Source: Hungatella sp. UBA5982
Lineage (GTDB): Bacteria; Bacillota; Clostridia; Lachnospirales; Lachnospiraceae
DNA: 8,070 nt
Direction: 5' to 3'
Assembly (NCBI GenBank): GCA_002429965.1
Contig: DJBG01000226.1
Coordinates: 473 to 8,542 of the forward strand
The notes below the pieces were generated by a model. It was not told the origin of the DNA, did not search any database, and worked only from the letters and a program-made list of their open reading frames with translations. Both the position numbers and the translations under genes were made by a program. Below, one piece after another: positions 1 through 6,193 of the stretch. Within the stretch, counting starts at the first letter, position 1. Each line of letters opens with the position of its first letter.

Positions 1-1
1 T

Positions 2-148
2 TCCACCCAGACGCTCAGTGTTTATATATTCAATAAGGGAAATGCACTGAATCTGGGTTATGCATCTGCAATGGCGCTATTGCTGGCAGTACTGCTTTTG
101 TTTGCTGCAATCCCGTACTTAAAAATGAACTTTAAAGGGGAGGCGTAA
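2..148 (+). CDS. ABC sugar transporter permease, C-terminal fragment (5' end outside window)
   Basis: Only the last 48 codons are present, and the frame is open to the window edge. The fragment begins STQTLSVYIFNKG, continues with LGYASAMA, and then has a hydrophobic helix of about 18 residues ending in a short basic tail. This is the usual C-terminus of MalF/UgpA-type permeases (binding-protein-dependent transport, membrane component), where a T-x-T-L-x-V-Y-I-[FY]-N segment precedes the last membrane helix. It would pair with the next gene's product to form the membrane channel of a carbohydrate ABC importer. The stop codon lies 3 nt before the next start, and the ribosome binding site of that gene (GGGGAGG, 137-143) is inside this coding end. 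The family is assigned from a short fragment, so the sugar cannot be inferred. Confidence 0.85.
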   Translation, partial: STQTLSVYIFNKGNALNLGYASAMALLLAVLLLFAAIPYLKMNFKGEA

Positions 149-151
149 AGG

Positions 152-988
152 ATGAAGAAACAACATGATATCAAACGGATTCTGTGTGTGTATCTGCCGC
201 TGATTGCAATGCTTATCTTTATTTTGTTCCCGTTCTATTGGACTCTTGTCACATCCTTGAAACCCCAGGATGAGCTGTACGGTATGGTAGTTACCTACCT
301 GCCCAGAGCCATCACCTTTGAATCCTACCGGAAGCTTTTTACCACTACGGTTAATTTCCTGGCGGCTATAAAGAACAGCTTTGTGGTGGCTGCAACAACA
401 ACTCTTGTATCCTTGACTGCATCCACGCTTGCGGCTTATGCCTTTTCCAGATACCAGTTTGCCGGCAGAAAGATTCTCATGTGCACGTTCCTCTGCAACA
501 ATATGTTTCCTACGGTATTGCTGCTGATTCCGCTGTATTCCATTATGCGCAAGATGGGACTTTTGTTCACGCCTGCTTCCCTTGTATTATCTTATACCAC
601 CTTTACCATTCCATTTTCCGTATGGCTGCTGTTGGGATTTTTAAATGACCTTCCCATGTCCCTGGAAGAAGCAGCCCTGGTAGATGGCTGCAACAGGGGC
701 GTTGCGTTTGTGAAGATCATTCTTCCCATACTGGGACCTTGTCTGGTGGCTACAGGGGTTTATATTTTTATGACATCATGGAATGAATACACATTTGCTG
801 TGATGTTTACCAATACAGAGACGCGTACCATTCCGGTCGCTTTAAAAAGTCTGATCGGACAATTAGGGGTTCAGTGGGATTTGCTGACAGCAGGAGGCAT
901 CATAACCATTATTCCGGTATGCATTATGTTCTTTTTTGCACAGAAGCGGTTAGTGGAAGGGTTAACAGCAGGGGCCGTAAAAGGCTGA
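152..988 (+). CDS. ABC sugar transporter permease, MalG/UgpE type
   Basis: A complete 278-residue inner-membrane permease, the usual length for the second permease of CUT1-type carbohydrate importers. About six hydrophobic segments are visible, near residues 10-30, 72-96, 108-130, 141-163, 186-210 and 247-265. The cytoplasmic EAA loop, which docks on the ATPase subunit, is at about 172-192 (EEAALVDGC, then IILP). Other family marks are the N-terminal FPFYWTLVTSLKP and the C-terminal FFFAQKRLVEGLTAGAVKG. The ATG is preceded by GGGGAGG. It follows the partner permease by 3 nt and leads into the transketolase genes, so it very likely imports the sugar those enzymes process. No ATPase gene is in the window; many CUT1 importers share an MsiK-like ATPase encoded elsewhere. 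The substrate is unknown. Confidence 0.93.
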   Translation: MKKQHDIKRILCVYLPLIAMLIFILFPFYWTLVTSLKPQDELYGMVVTYLPRAITFESYRKLFTTTVNFLAAIKNSFVVAATTTLVSLTASTLAAYAFSRYQFAGRKILMCTFLCNNMFPTVLLLIPLYSIMRKMGLLFTPASLVLSYTTFTIPFSVWLLLGFLNDLPMSLEEAALVDGCNRGVAFVKIILPILGPCLVATGVYIFMTSWNEYTFAVMFTNTETRTIPVALKSLIGQLGVQWDLLTAGGIITIIPVCIMFFFAQKRLVEGLTAGAVKG

Positions 989-1011
989 GTTATATATAAG
1001 GAGGAAAACAA

Positions 1012-1812
1012 ATGCAGTACAATAAGAAAGCAAAAGAACTGCGGACTGAAATTCTTAAAATGTTATTTGCCTGTCAGTCCGGGCATCCGGGAGGATCCTT
1101 ATCCTGTGTTGAGATGCTGATGGCACTCTATTATGAAGTGATGAATGTGGATCCAAAGGATCCGGATAAACCGGACAGAGATCGTCTGGTATTGAGCAAA
1201 GGCCATGCATGCCCTGCATTGTATGCGGTACTGGCGGATTTAGGATATTTTCCCAAGGAGGATTTAGCGGGCTTAAGACAGATTGACAGCCACTTGCAGG
1301 GACATCCGGATTGCACAAAGACTCCGGGAGTTGATATGAACACCGGTTCTTTAGGCCAGGGGGCATCTTTGGCTATGGGCCTGGCTCTGGCTGCCAAACA
1401 TGGAGACGCATCCTATCACGTATATGCAATCCTTGGGGATGGAGAGTGTCAGGAAGGGCTAGTGTGGGAGGCAGCCATGGCTGCGGCTCATTATAAGCTT
1501 GATAACCTTACGTTTCTGCTGGATTATAACAAACTGCAGATTGACGGATGCAATGCAGAAGTCATGAGCCTGGGAGACATTGTGAAAAAATATGAAGCGT
1601 TCGGATTTGAATGCTTTGAAGTGGATGGACACGATATTTCTGCCATAACAGCCGCCTTAAAGGCGCCGGTAAGAGGGAAACCAAAGTTTATCTGCTGTAA
1701 TACCATAAAGGGAAAAGGGGTTTCCTTTATGGAAGACCAGTCTGGTTGGCACGGAAGACCAATGAATGGGGAAGAATTTGCCCAGGCAATGAAAGAGCAG
1801 GAGGTAGAGTAA
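1012..1812 (+). CDS. Transketolase, N-terminal (thiamine-diphosphate-binding) subunit
   Basis: This 266-residue protein matches the first third of a full transketolase. It is the separate N-terminal subunit found in many Firmicutes and archaea. The thiamine-diphosphate motif runs from GDGE (142-145) to N173. Other conserved positions are H25 in GHPGG, H65 in SKGHA, H98 in LQGHP, the GSLGQG loop (112-117) and H247 in GWHGRP. All the catalytic and cofactor residues expected from E. coli TktA can be placed, so the subunit looks functional. With the next gene's product it should move two-carbon ketol units between sugar phosphates in the cytoplasm. The ribosome binding site AAGGAGG (998-1004) sits 7 nt before the ATG. 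The stop overlaps the next start by one base (TAATG). A role with a non-standard sugar is possible given the operon. Confidence 0.96.
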   Translation: MQYNKKAKELRTEILKMLFACQSGHPGGSLSCVEMLMALYYEVMNVDPKDPDKPDRDRLVLSKGHACPALYAVLADLGYFPKEDLAGLRQIDSHLQGHPDCTKTPGVDMNTGSLGQGASLAMGLALAAKHGDASYHVYAILGDGECQEGLVWEAAMAAAHYKLDNLTFLLDYNKLQIDGCNAEVMSLGDIVKKYEAFGFECFEVDGHDISAITAALKAPVRGKPKFICCNTIKGKGVSFMEDQSGWHGRPMNGEEFAQAMKEQEVE

Positions 1813-2738
1813 TGGGGAAATCACTGAGAGTTGCTTATGGAGAATCTCTTGTAAAATTAGGTGCGGAGAATGAAAAGGTAGTGGTGCTGGATGCAGATTT
1901 GGCACATGCCACCCAGACCTGTATGTTTCAAGAAAAGTATCCGGAGCGTTTCTATAACATGGGAATTGCAGAAGCAAATATGATGTGTGCTGCAGCAGGT
2001 TTTGCAAATACCGGATACATACCCTTTGCCAGTACTTTCGCATTATTTGGGGCAGGACGGGCCTATGAGCAGATCCGTAATTCCATCTGCTATACCAATG
2101 CAAATGTGAAGTTCGGTTTTTCCCATTCCGGCCTTTCCGTAGGAGAAGACGGCGGAAGCCACCAGTCTTTTGAAGATATTGCGCTTATGAGAGAAATGCC
2201 TCATATGACCATCTTTGTGCCCTGTGATCCGGCGGAAACGGAGAAAGCCGTAATGGCTGCGGCTGAAATAAACGGACCGGTATACATTCGGGTGGCAAGA
2301 CCGGTCTGCAAGGATATTACAACCGCGGAGACGCCGTTTATACCGGGAAAGGCCAATGTGATGAAAGAAGGGAATGATGTCTGCATCATATCCTGCGGCC
2401 TGATGATCCCTGAGGCATTAAAGGCAGCCGAAGAGCTTGAGAAGGAAAGCATTCATGCAGCGGTAGTGAATATGCATACCATCAAACCAATTGATAAAGG
2501 CATTATTTTAAAGATGAATGAAACCTGCAAAGGCATTGTGACCATAGAGGAACATTCTGTGATCGGCGGGCTTGGGTCAGCGGTGGCAGAGGTCCTGGCC
2601 GGGCATAGGGGCGCCAGATTTGCGTCATTGGGAATACAGGATAAGTTTGGTAAATCCGGAAAGCCGGAAGAACTGTTTGAAGCTTATGGACTCACCGCCG
2701 GACACGTTGCAAAAGCCTGCAGAAATATACTGGGTTAA
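1812..2738 (+). CDS. Transketolase, C-terminal subunit (pyrimidine-binding and C-terminal domains)
   Basis: This 308-residue protein completes the split transketolase. The pyrimidine-binding domain covers about 4-165, with the catalytic glutamate in GIAEAN (E54), a phenylalanine-rich PFASTFALF segment (71-79), AGRAYEQIRNS (81-91) and GEDGGSHQ (111-118). The C-terminal transketolase domain follows from about 185 to 300, with EEHSVIGGLGSAVAE (246-260). An in-frame ATG at 1746 would add 22 residues. I reject it because those codons lie inside the upstream gene, whereas the ATG at 1812 has AGGAGG at 1799-1804 with 7 nt spacing and gives the family-typical MGKSLRVAYGE start. The TAATG overlap implies translational coupling and equal amounts of the two subunits. 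1-Deoxyxylulose-5-phosphate synthase shares these domains but is one long chain, so it is not favoured. Confidence 0.96.
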   Translation: MGKSLRVAYGESLVKLGAENEKVVVLDADLAHATQTCMFQEKYPERFYNMGIAEANMMCAAAGFANTGYIPFASTFALFGAGRAYEQIRNSICYTNANVKFGFSHSGLSVGEDGGSHQSFEDIALMREMPHMTIFVPCDPAETEKAVMAAAEINGPVYIRVARPVCKDITTAETPFIPGKANVMKEGNDVCIISCGLMIPEALKAAEELEKESIHAAVVNMHTIKPIDKGIILKMNETCKGIVTIEEHSVIGGLGSAVAEVLAGHRGARFASLGIQDKFGKSGKPEELFEAYGLTAGHVAKACRNILG

Positions 2739-2753
2739 TGGGAGGATAAAATC

Positions 2754-3149
2754 ATGAATATTGCCGTTTACGAGTTTGCGGGCGAAGGAATGCAGAGAGT
2801 ATTTGAGAATGAAAAATGGACCGTTGGCATCAAAAATTGGAAACCCGCCAATGATATCTCAGGAATTGACTGCCTGGAGAGGCATAACAAAACGGATGAG
2901 CTTTTTGTGCTTGTGGAGGGAGCGTGCACCCTTGTTTATGCCAATGAATCAGAAGAAGGCCTGGAATTTGGCGTGGTTCACATGAAGCCTGATAAGGTAT
3001 ATAACATTCCGGCAACCTTGTGGCATAACACCATTACCCGGAAGGATACTAAAATGATTTTAATTGAAGATTCCAATACTTCTATGGATAACAGTGATAT
3101 TTTGGAACTGGATGAAGTGCAGATCGCCAAGTTAAGAAGTCTGGCCTGA
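2754..3149 (+). CDS. Small cupin-like protein, function unknown
   Basis: A 131-residue soluble protein that looks like a single cupin barrel. The first cupin motif is LERHNKTDELFVLVEG (41-56), with E42, H44, E49 and the closing G56. The second is NIPATLWHN (84-92), with H91 as the expected fourth metal ligand. The first histidine of the canonical H-x-H pair is replaced by glutamate (E42), so a metal site of E/H/E/H type is possible but not certain. Start support is GGGAGG at 2740-2745, 8 nt before the ATG. It lies between the split transketolase and the transaldolase, so a role in sugar-phosphate metabolism, such as isomerase, epimerase or ligand sensor, is an inference from position only. 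I do not recognise a named family beyond the cupin fold. Confidence 0.75.
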   Translation: MNIAVYEFAGEGMQRVFENEKWTVGIKNWKPANDISGIDCLERHNKTDELFVLVEGACTLVYANESEEGLEFGVVHMKPDKVYNIPATLWHNTITRKDTKMILIEDSNTSMDNSDILELDEVQIAKLRSLA

Positions 3150-3170
3150 CAAGGTAAGGAGAAACATAGT

Positions 3171-3827
3171 ATGAAATTTTTTATTGATACGGCCAATACG
3201 GAAGATATCAGGACAGCCAATGATATGGGAATCATCTGCGGGGTGACCACCAATCCATCCCTGATTGCAAAAGAGGGAAGAGATTTTAAAGAGGTTATAA
3301 TGGAAATCACCAGGTTGGTGGAAGGGCCTGTCAGCGGAGAAGTGAAAGCGACTACCGTTGATGCAGAAGGGATGATACGGGAAGGCCGGGAAATCGCAGC
3401 CATCCATCCCAATATGGTTGTTAAAATACCGATGACAACAGAGGGACTTAAAGCTGTCAAGGTATTAAATGAAGAAGGAATAAAGACCAATGTAACACTG
3501 GTATTTTCGGCCGCACAGGCAATTTTGGCCGCTCGAGCAGGAGCTTCCTATGTTTCGCCGTTTTTAGGGCGTCTTGATGACATTTCCATGAAAGGAATTA
3601 TTCTCATTGAAGAAATAACAGAGATTTTTAGGAGACATCAGATAACAACAGAAATCATTGCTGCCAGCGTTCGAAATCCTATTCATGTAATTGATTGCGC
3701 AAAAGCAGGTGCTGATATTGCAACTGTTCCATATAAGGTATTGGAACAGATGGTAAATCACCCGCTTACCACTCAGGGGATTGCTAAATTTCAAGCCGAT
3801 TATAAGGCAGTATTTGGAGAAGAATAA
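3171..3827 (+). CDS. tal: Transaldolase, short TalC/FSA-type family
   Basis: A 218-residue class I aldolase, the usual length of the compact transaldolase/fructose-6-phosphate aldolase family. The Schiff-base lysine is K85 in VVKIPMT. D6, the TTNPS loop (26-30), T109, S166 and R134 also match the family. Three positions that separate transaldolase from fructose-6-phosphate aldolase carry transaldolase residues: E57 (Gln59 in E. coli FsaA, Glu96 in TalB), N107 (Leu107 in FsaA, Asn154 in TalB) and F131 (Tyr131 in FsaA, Phe178 in TalB). I therefore predict dihydroxyacetone transfer between sugar phosphates rather than free dihydroxyacetone chemistry. AAGGAG (3156-3161) precedes the ATG by 9 nt. 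As last gene of the operon, 7 nt before a terminator, it complements the split transketolase. Automatic annotation as fructose-6-phosphate aldolase is likely and probably imprecise. Confidence 0.93.
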   Translation: MKFFIDTANTEDIRTANDMGIICGVTTNPSLIAKEGRDFKEVIMEITRLVEGPVSGEVKATTVDAEGMIREGREIAAIHPNMVVKIPMTTEGLKAVKVLNEEGIKTNVTLVFSAAQAILAARAGASYVSPFLGRLDDISMKGIILIEEITEIFRRHQITTEIIAASVRNPIHVIDCAKAGADIATVPYKVLEQMVNHPLTTQGIAKFQADYKAVFGEE

Positions 3828-3834
3828 AAATATG

Positions 3835-3884
3835 AAAAACGTTGCGGAATGACGGTATCGTCAAGGCATTCTGCAACGTTTTTT
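3835..3884 (+). terminator. Intrinsic terminator of the sugar operon
   Basis: A 17-bp stem pairs 3835-3851 with 3867-3883, interrupted only by one G-U wobble (3846/3872), and runs into a six-T tract (3879-3884). The loop region contains a further short palindrome (GACGGTATCGTC, 3851-3862), so the tip may fold as a nested stem with a bulge. The A-run at the 5' foot would serve as a U-tract on the other strand, so termination in both directions is possible. It begins 7 nt after the transaldolase stop codon. Confidence 0.9.
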
Positions 3885-3919
3885 ACATTTCTAAGGAAAA
3901 TATTCTGGTTTGGTTAATT

Positions 3920-3940
3920 TATACAATATTGTCTTGTATA
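3920..3940. promoter_or_regulatory. Inverted repeat overlapping the putative -10 box
   Basis: TATACAA (3920-3926) and TTGTATA (3934-3940) form a perfect 7-bp inverted repeat with a 7-nt spacer. The spacer side also includes the palindrome ACAATATTGT (3923-3932). The right arm overlaps the TATAAT at 3937, which suits a repressor operator, but AT-rich DNA produces such symmetry easily. No regulator gene is in the window to match it. Confidence 0.4.
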
Positions 3941-3942
3941 AT
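3937..3942 (+). promoter_or_regulatory. Candidate sigma-70 type -10 box for the deaminase-permease unit
   Basis: A perfect TATAAT lies 95 nt before the deaminase start and downstream of the terminator, in an AT-rich stretch. At 17-nt spacing the -35 position is TTAATT (3914-3919), a poor match, so the promoter may need an activator. A weaker alternative is TTGTTA (3952-3957) with TATATG (3974-3979) at 16-nt spacing. Transcription starting near 3949 would give a leader of about 90 nt. Confidence 0.45.
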
Positions 3943-4002
3943 TTAGCGTTTTTGTTATTTACAGCACTTCCAATATATGTTAAATTACTATCATAAACAA
4001 GA

Positions 4003-4021
4003 TATAAGGTATTACCTTATA
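4003..4021. promoter_or_regulatory. Perfect 19-bp palindrome just upstream of the deaminase ribosome binding site
   Basis: TATAAGGTATTACCTTATA has two perfect 9-bp arms around a single central T (4012). It ends 4 nt before the Shine-Dalgarno AGGAGGT (4026-4032). As DNA it could be a dimeric repressor operator. As RNA it could fold into an 8-bp stem with a three-base loop in the leader. There is no T-tract, so it is not an intrinsic terminator. The ordered symmetry including a G/C core makes it stronger than background AT palindromes. Confidence 0.6.
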
Positions 4022-4037
4022 CGATAGGAGGTCTAAT

Positions 4038-4523
4038 ATGGACTACGAAATTGACGTGAAAAACTTAAAGCGTTGCGCGGAGATATCCCGCCAGTCAAGG
4101 GAAGCAGGAAACACCCCCTTTGGAGCGATTCTTGCAGGAAAGGATGGAAGCATTCTCCTGGAGCAACCAAATGTCGAGATTACCGAAGGGAAATGTACGG
4201 GTCATGCTGAGACGCAGGTAGCTGAGAGAGCATCTCAATTATATTCAAAAGATTTTCTGGGGGAATGCACTCTTTATACAACGGCAGAGCCATGCGCCAT
4301 GTGTGCAGGAGCTATATACTGGGCAGGCATCGGCCGGGTAGTGTATGGGATGACAGAGAAAGATCTGCTGGCACATACAGGCGCAGATCCTCAGAACCCT
4401 ACGTTTGACCTGCCTTGTCGTGAAGTATTTGCAAGGGGACAGAAAAAGATTGAAGTTGTTGGACCATTTCCGGAGCTGATAGAAGAGATTGCGGAAGTCC
4501 ATAAGGGGTATTGGAATAATTAA
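4038..4523 (+). CDS. Zinc-dependent nucleobase/nucleoside deaminase (COG0590 type)
   Basis: A 161-residue cytoplasmic hydrolase of the cytidine/deoxycytidylate deaminase fold. Zinc ligands are H56 in GHAETQ, with the proton-shuttling E58, and C86 and C89 in PCAMC. N45 is placed like the substrate-contacting asparagine of yeast cytosine deaminase. The second half (AIYWAGIGRVVYG, then NPTFDLPCREVFARGQ and a C-terminal HKGYW) differs from tRNA adenosine deaminase TadA, which has a G-A-x-G-S segment after the zinc site. It belongs to a widespread subfamily usually named only nucleoside deaminase. The gene has its own leader and AGGAGGT site and is followed after 27 nt by an NCS1 permease, so I infer that it deaminates a base brought in by that permease. 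Cytosine, guanine or a modified base are all possible; the substrate is not settled by sequence. Confidence 0.9.
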   Translation: MDYEIDVKNLKRCAEISRQSREAGNTPFGAILAGKDGSILLEQPNVEITEGKCTGHAETQVAERASQLYSKDFLGECTLYTTAEPCAMCAGAIYWAGIGRVVYGMTEKDLLAHTGADPQNPTFDLPCREVFARGQKKIEVVGPFPELIEEIAEVHKGYWNN

Positions 4524-4550
4524 TTAATTGATCATCAGGAGGGGTTCGAT

Positions 4551-5843
4551 ATGGAGCAGAAAAATCAAAGTCAACAAGCTGACACAGAATATTCACGCTG
4601 CGCCGTGCCATTAAGCGAGCGGAAGAGCTATTTCAGTCTTACAATTATTTGGACCGGTTTTGTATTTGTTATTACCAGCATGATGGCAGGAGGGGGTCTT
4701 GCCGCAGGACTGGATTTTAAGGGGATTATCATTGCAACGTTGGGAGGCAATATTTTCTTAAGCATCATTGCTGTACTGATCAGCATTATTGCCTGCAAGA
4801 CAGGACTTACCTTTGCCCTGCTCACCCGTTATAGTTTTGGTTCCAGCGGTTCCAAGGCCGCATCGATTTTTGTACCGGTTGTGAATTTTGGCTGGTACAC
4901 CATTCAGGCAGCTACTTACGGACATTTTGTGGCCCAGGTATTCCATTTTGGCTGGGTAGGGGAAGGGATCTGTATGGCAGTCAGCGCCATTGTCATGGGA
5001 ATTTTCTCCATGTTCGGCATACAGGCAATCGCCATCTTAGGATACATTGCCATCCCGGCAATCGTATTCCTGTCCATTGCAACTGCCATGCGTTCCCTGG
5101 GCGTCATTGGCGGCGTCGAGGCCCTGTTTTCCTATGTTCCGAGTGCGAATATGCCTCTGTTCTCAGGAATTACAGCTGTTATCGGCACGTGGGTGCTCTC
5201 TACCGCTACCTGCATTGCAGATATCATGCGTTATGCAAAGGATACGAAAACAGCCGTATCTGCAACTCTTACAGGCCTTTTAGGCGGCAACATCCTCATG
5301 ATCATCTGCGGCGCGATTGCAGCTATTGCCATGCAGAACAGTGACTTGACTGTTATACTCTTAAGCTTTGGGCTGGTTATTCCCAGCTTGATCCTTATGA
5401 CCACCAACATATTTACGACCAATGCGGCAAACCTTTACTCAACCTCCTTAAATCTGTCCAATGCATTTAAGATGGAGAGAAAGAAAATGCTGGCGATCCT
5501 TTTGGCTCTGTCTGCTGTTGCAACCCTTACAAGGCCATATGAGATCGGTTTCCTCTTCAGCTTCTTAAATATACTGGGAACCGTTGTTCCGCCGTTATCC
5601 GGAATTATCCTTGCTGACTATTTCCTTGTTCACAAGGGACGGTACGAGGAATTTGACAAAGCGTCTTTCCGCAAATGGAATCCGGTTCCCTGGATCACCT
5701 GGGCTGTTTGTATTGCAGCGGTATACATCATTCCCTTCGGACTTCCGTCACTGAATGGAATGATACTGGGAGGCATTATTTATACGGTATTGATGGCTGT
5801 AACCAACAAGCAGGCAGCAGGCAACCTTGCTGAAGAAGCGTAG
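4551..5843 (+). CDS. NCS1-family nucleobase permease, CodB-like
   Basis: A 430-residue polytopic membrane protein, close to the 419 residues of E. coli CodB. Matches to CodB include VPLSERKSYFSLT near residue 20, the GGGLAAGL and GNIFLSI segments of the first helices, ACKTGLTFALLTRYSFG, VNFGWYTIQAA, GYIAIPAIVFL, the TATCIADIMRYAKD loop, TTNIFTTNAANLYSTSLNLSNA, and VPPLSGIILADYFLVHKGRYE near the end. About 12 membrane helices can be traced. The family moves cytosine, purines, allantoin or related compounds with a cation. AGGAGGGG (4537-4544) precedes the ATG. Linkage to a deaminase upstream and a small membrane protein downstream points to import and catabolism of a base as nitrogen source or for salvage. 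The exact substrate is inferred only to the level of nucleobase-like. Confidence 0.93.
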   Translation: MEQKNQSQQADTEYSRCAVPLSERKSYFSLTIIWTGFVFVITSMMAGGGLAAGLDFKGIIIATLGGNIFLSIIAVLISIIACKTGLTFALLTRYSFGSSGSKAASIFVPVVNFGWYTIQAATYGHFVAQVFHFGWVGEGICMAVSAIVMGIFSMFGIQAIAILGYIAIPAIVFLSIATAMRSLGVIGGVEALFSYVPSANMPLFSGITAVIGTWVLSTATCIADIMRYAKDTKTAVSATLTGLLGGNILMIICGAIAAIAMQNSDLTVILLSFGLVIPSLILMTTNIFTTNAANLYSTSLNLSNAFKMERKKMLAILLALSAVATLTRPYEIGFLFSFLNILGTVVPPLSGIILADYFLVHKGRYEEFDKASFRKWNPVPWITWAVCIAAVYIIPFGLPSLNGMILGGIIYTVLMAVTNKQAAGNLAEEA

Positions 5844-5857
5844 AAGGAGGGAGTTAT

Positions 5858-6022
5858 ATGGACAGATATAAATTAAGCGCCCTGATGGGAACGATTATCA
5901 TGGGTATCGGATCATTCATGGCTTGTCTGGCTGAGAATCCTCTATATATTCACACTGGAAATGTGCTTCTTGTGGTGAGCATTTTCATCATGATATATGG
6001 ATATGCAAAGTGGCAGCCATAA
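5858..6022 (+). CDS. Small two-helix membrane protein, 54 residues, unknown function
   Basis: A short reading frame starting MDRYKLSALMGTIIMG and ending YGYAKWQP. Its ribosome binding site AAGGAGG (5844-5850) is as strong as any in the window and sits 7 nt before the ATG, 14 nt after the permease stop. Two hydrophobic stretches, about 8-25 and 35-49, are separated by a short polar turn (ENPLYIHTGN), which predicts a helical hairpin with both ends on the same side of the membrane. It is the last gene of the deaminase-permease unit, so it may be an accessory or stabilising subunit of the transporter, but that is inference. I do not recognise a family. Its shortness makes it easy to miss in automatic annotation. 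Confidence 0.7.
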   Translation: MDRYKLSALMGTIIMGIGSFMACLAENPLYIHTGNVLLVVSIFIMIYGYAKWQP

Positions 6023-6100
6023 ATAAGCAGTTTCAAAAGGGGTTGCATGGGCAGGATACATAATAAAGCAACTACAGGAACAATAAAAACGTGATAGACA

Positions 6101-6164
6101 GCCAATAGATGGGAAAGGCAGGAGGCACCGATAACGGTACATCCTGCCTTTCCCATCTGTTGGC
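6101..6164. repeat. Large hairpin with 23-bp arms in the convergent intergenic region
   Basis: Arms 6101-6123 and 6142-6164 are complementary at every position except one U-G wobble (6106/6159). The 18-nt centre holds a second short palindrome, ACCG (6127-6130) with CGGT (6135-6138), giving a stem on a stem. It lies between the end of the + strand unit and the end of the - strand unit. No T-tract follows on the + strand. On the - strand the nearest run, TTTTT (6085-6089), is 11 nt past the stem. It may be a shared terminator or RNA-stabilising hairpin, or one copy of a dispersed palindromic element. Confidence 0.75.
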
Positions 6165-6193
6165 CTACTTGGCTCTGAACAATGGCTGCGTAT

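Noticed and set aside
1746..1811. Extended start for the transketolase C-terminal subunit (22 extra residues)
   Set aside because: The added codons lie wholly inside the upstream gene in another frame and look nothing like the family; the ATG at 1812 has a proper ribosome binding site and the typical N-terminus.
2978..3490. Antisense 170-codon frame across the cupin and transaldolase genes
   Set aside because: It lies opposite two well-supported genes, has no ribosome binding site of note and no recognisable domain; it is a mirror of their codon use.
3885..4037. Purine-type riboswitch in the leader of the deaminase-permease unit
   Set aside because: The context suggested it, but the conserved core segments of purine riboswitches (such as the TCTACC joining loop) are absent, and no other aptamer was recognised.
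4038..4523. tRNA adenosine deaminase TadA
   Set aside because: The zinc motif is shared, but the TadA segment after the zinc site and its C-terminal helix pattern are missing, and the permease neighbour argues for a small-molecule substrate.
6042..6072. Small hairpin GTTGC/GCAAC after the 54-residue gene as a terminator
   Set aside because: Only 5 bp of stem, a loop over 20 nt, and no T-tract follows.
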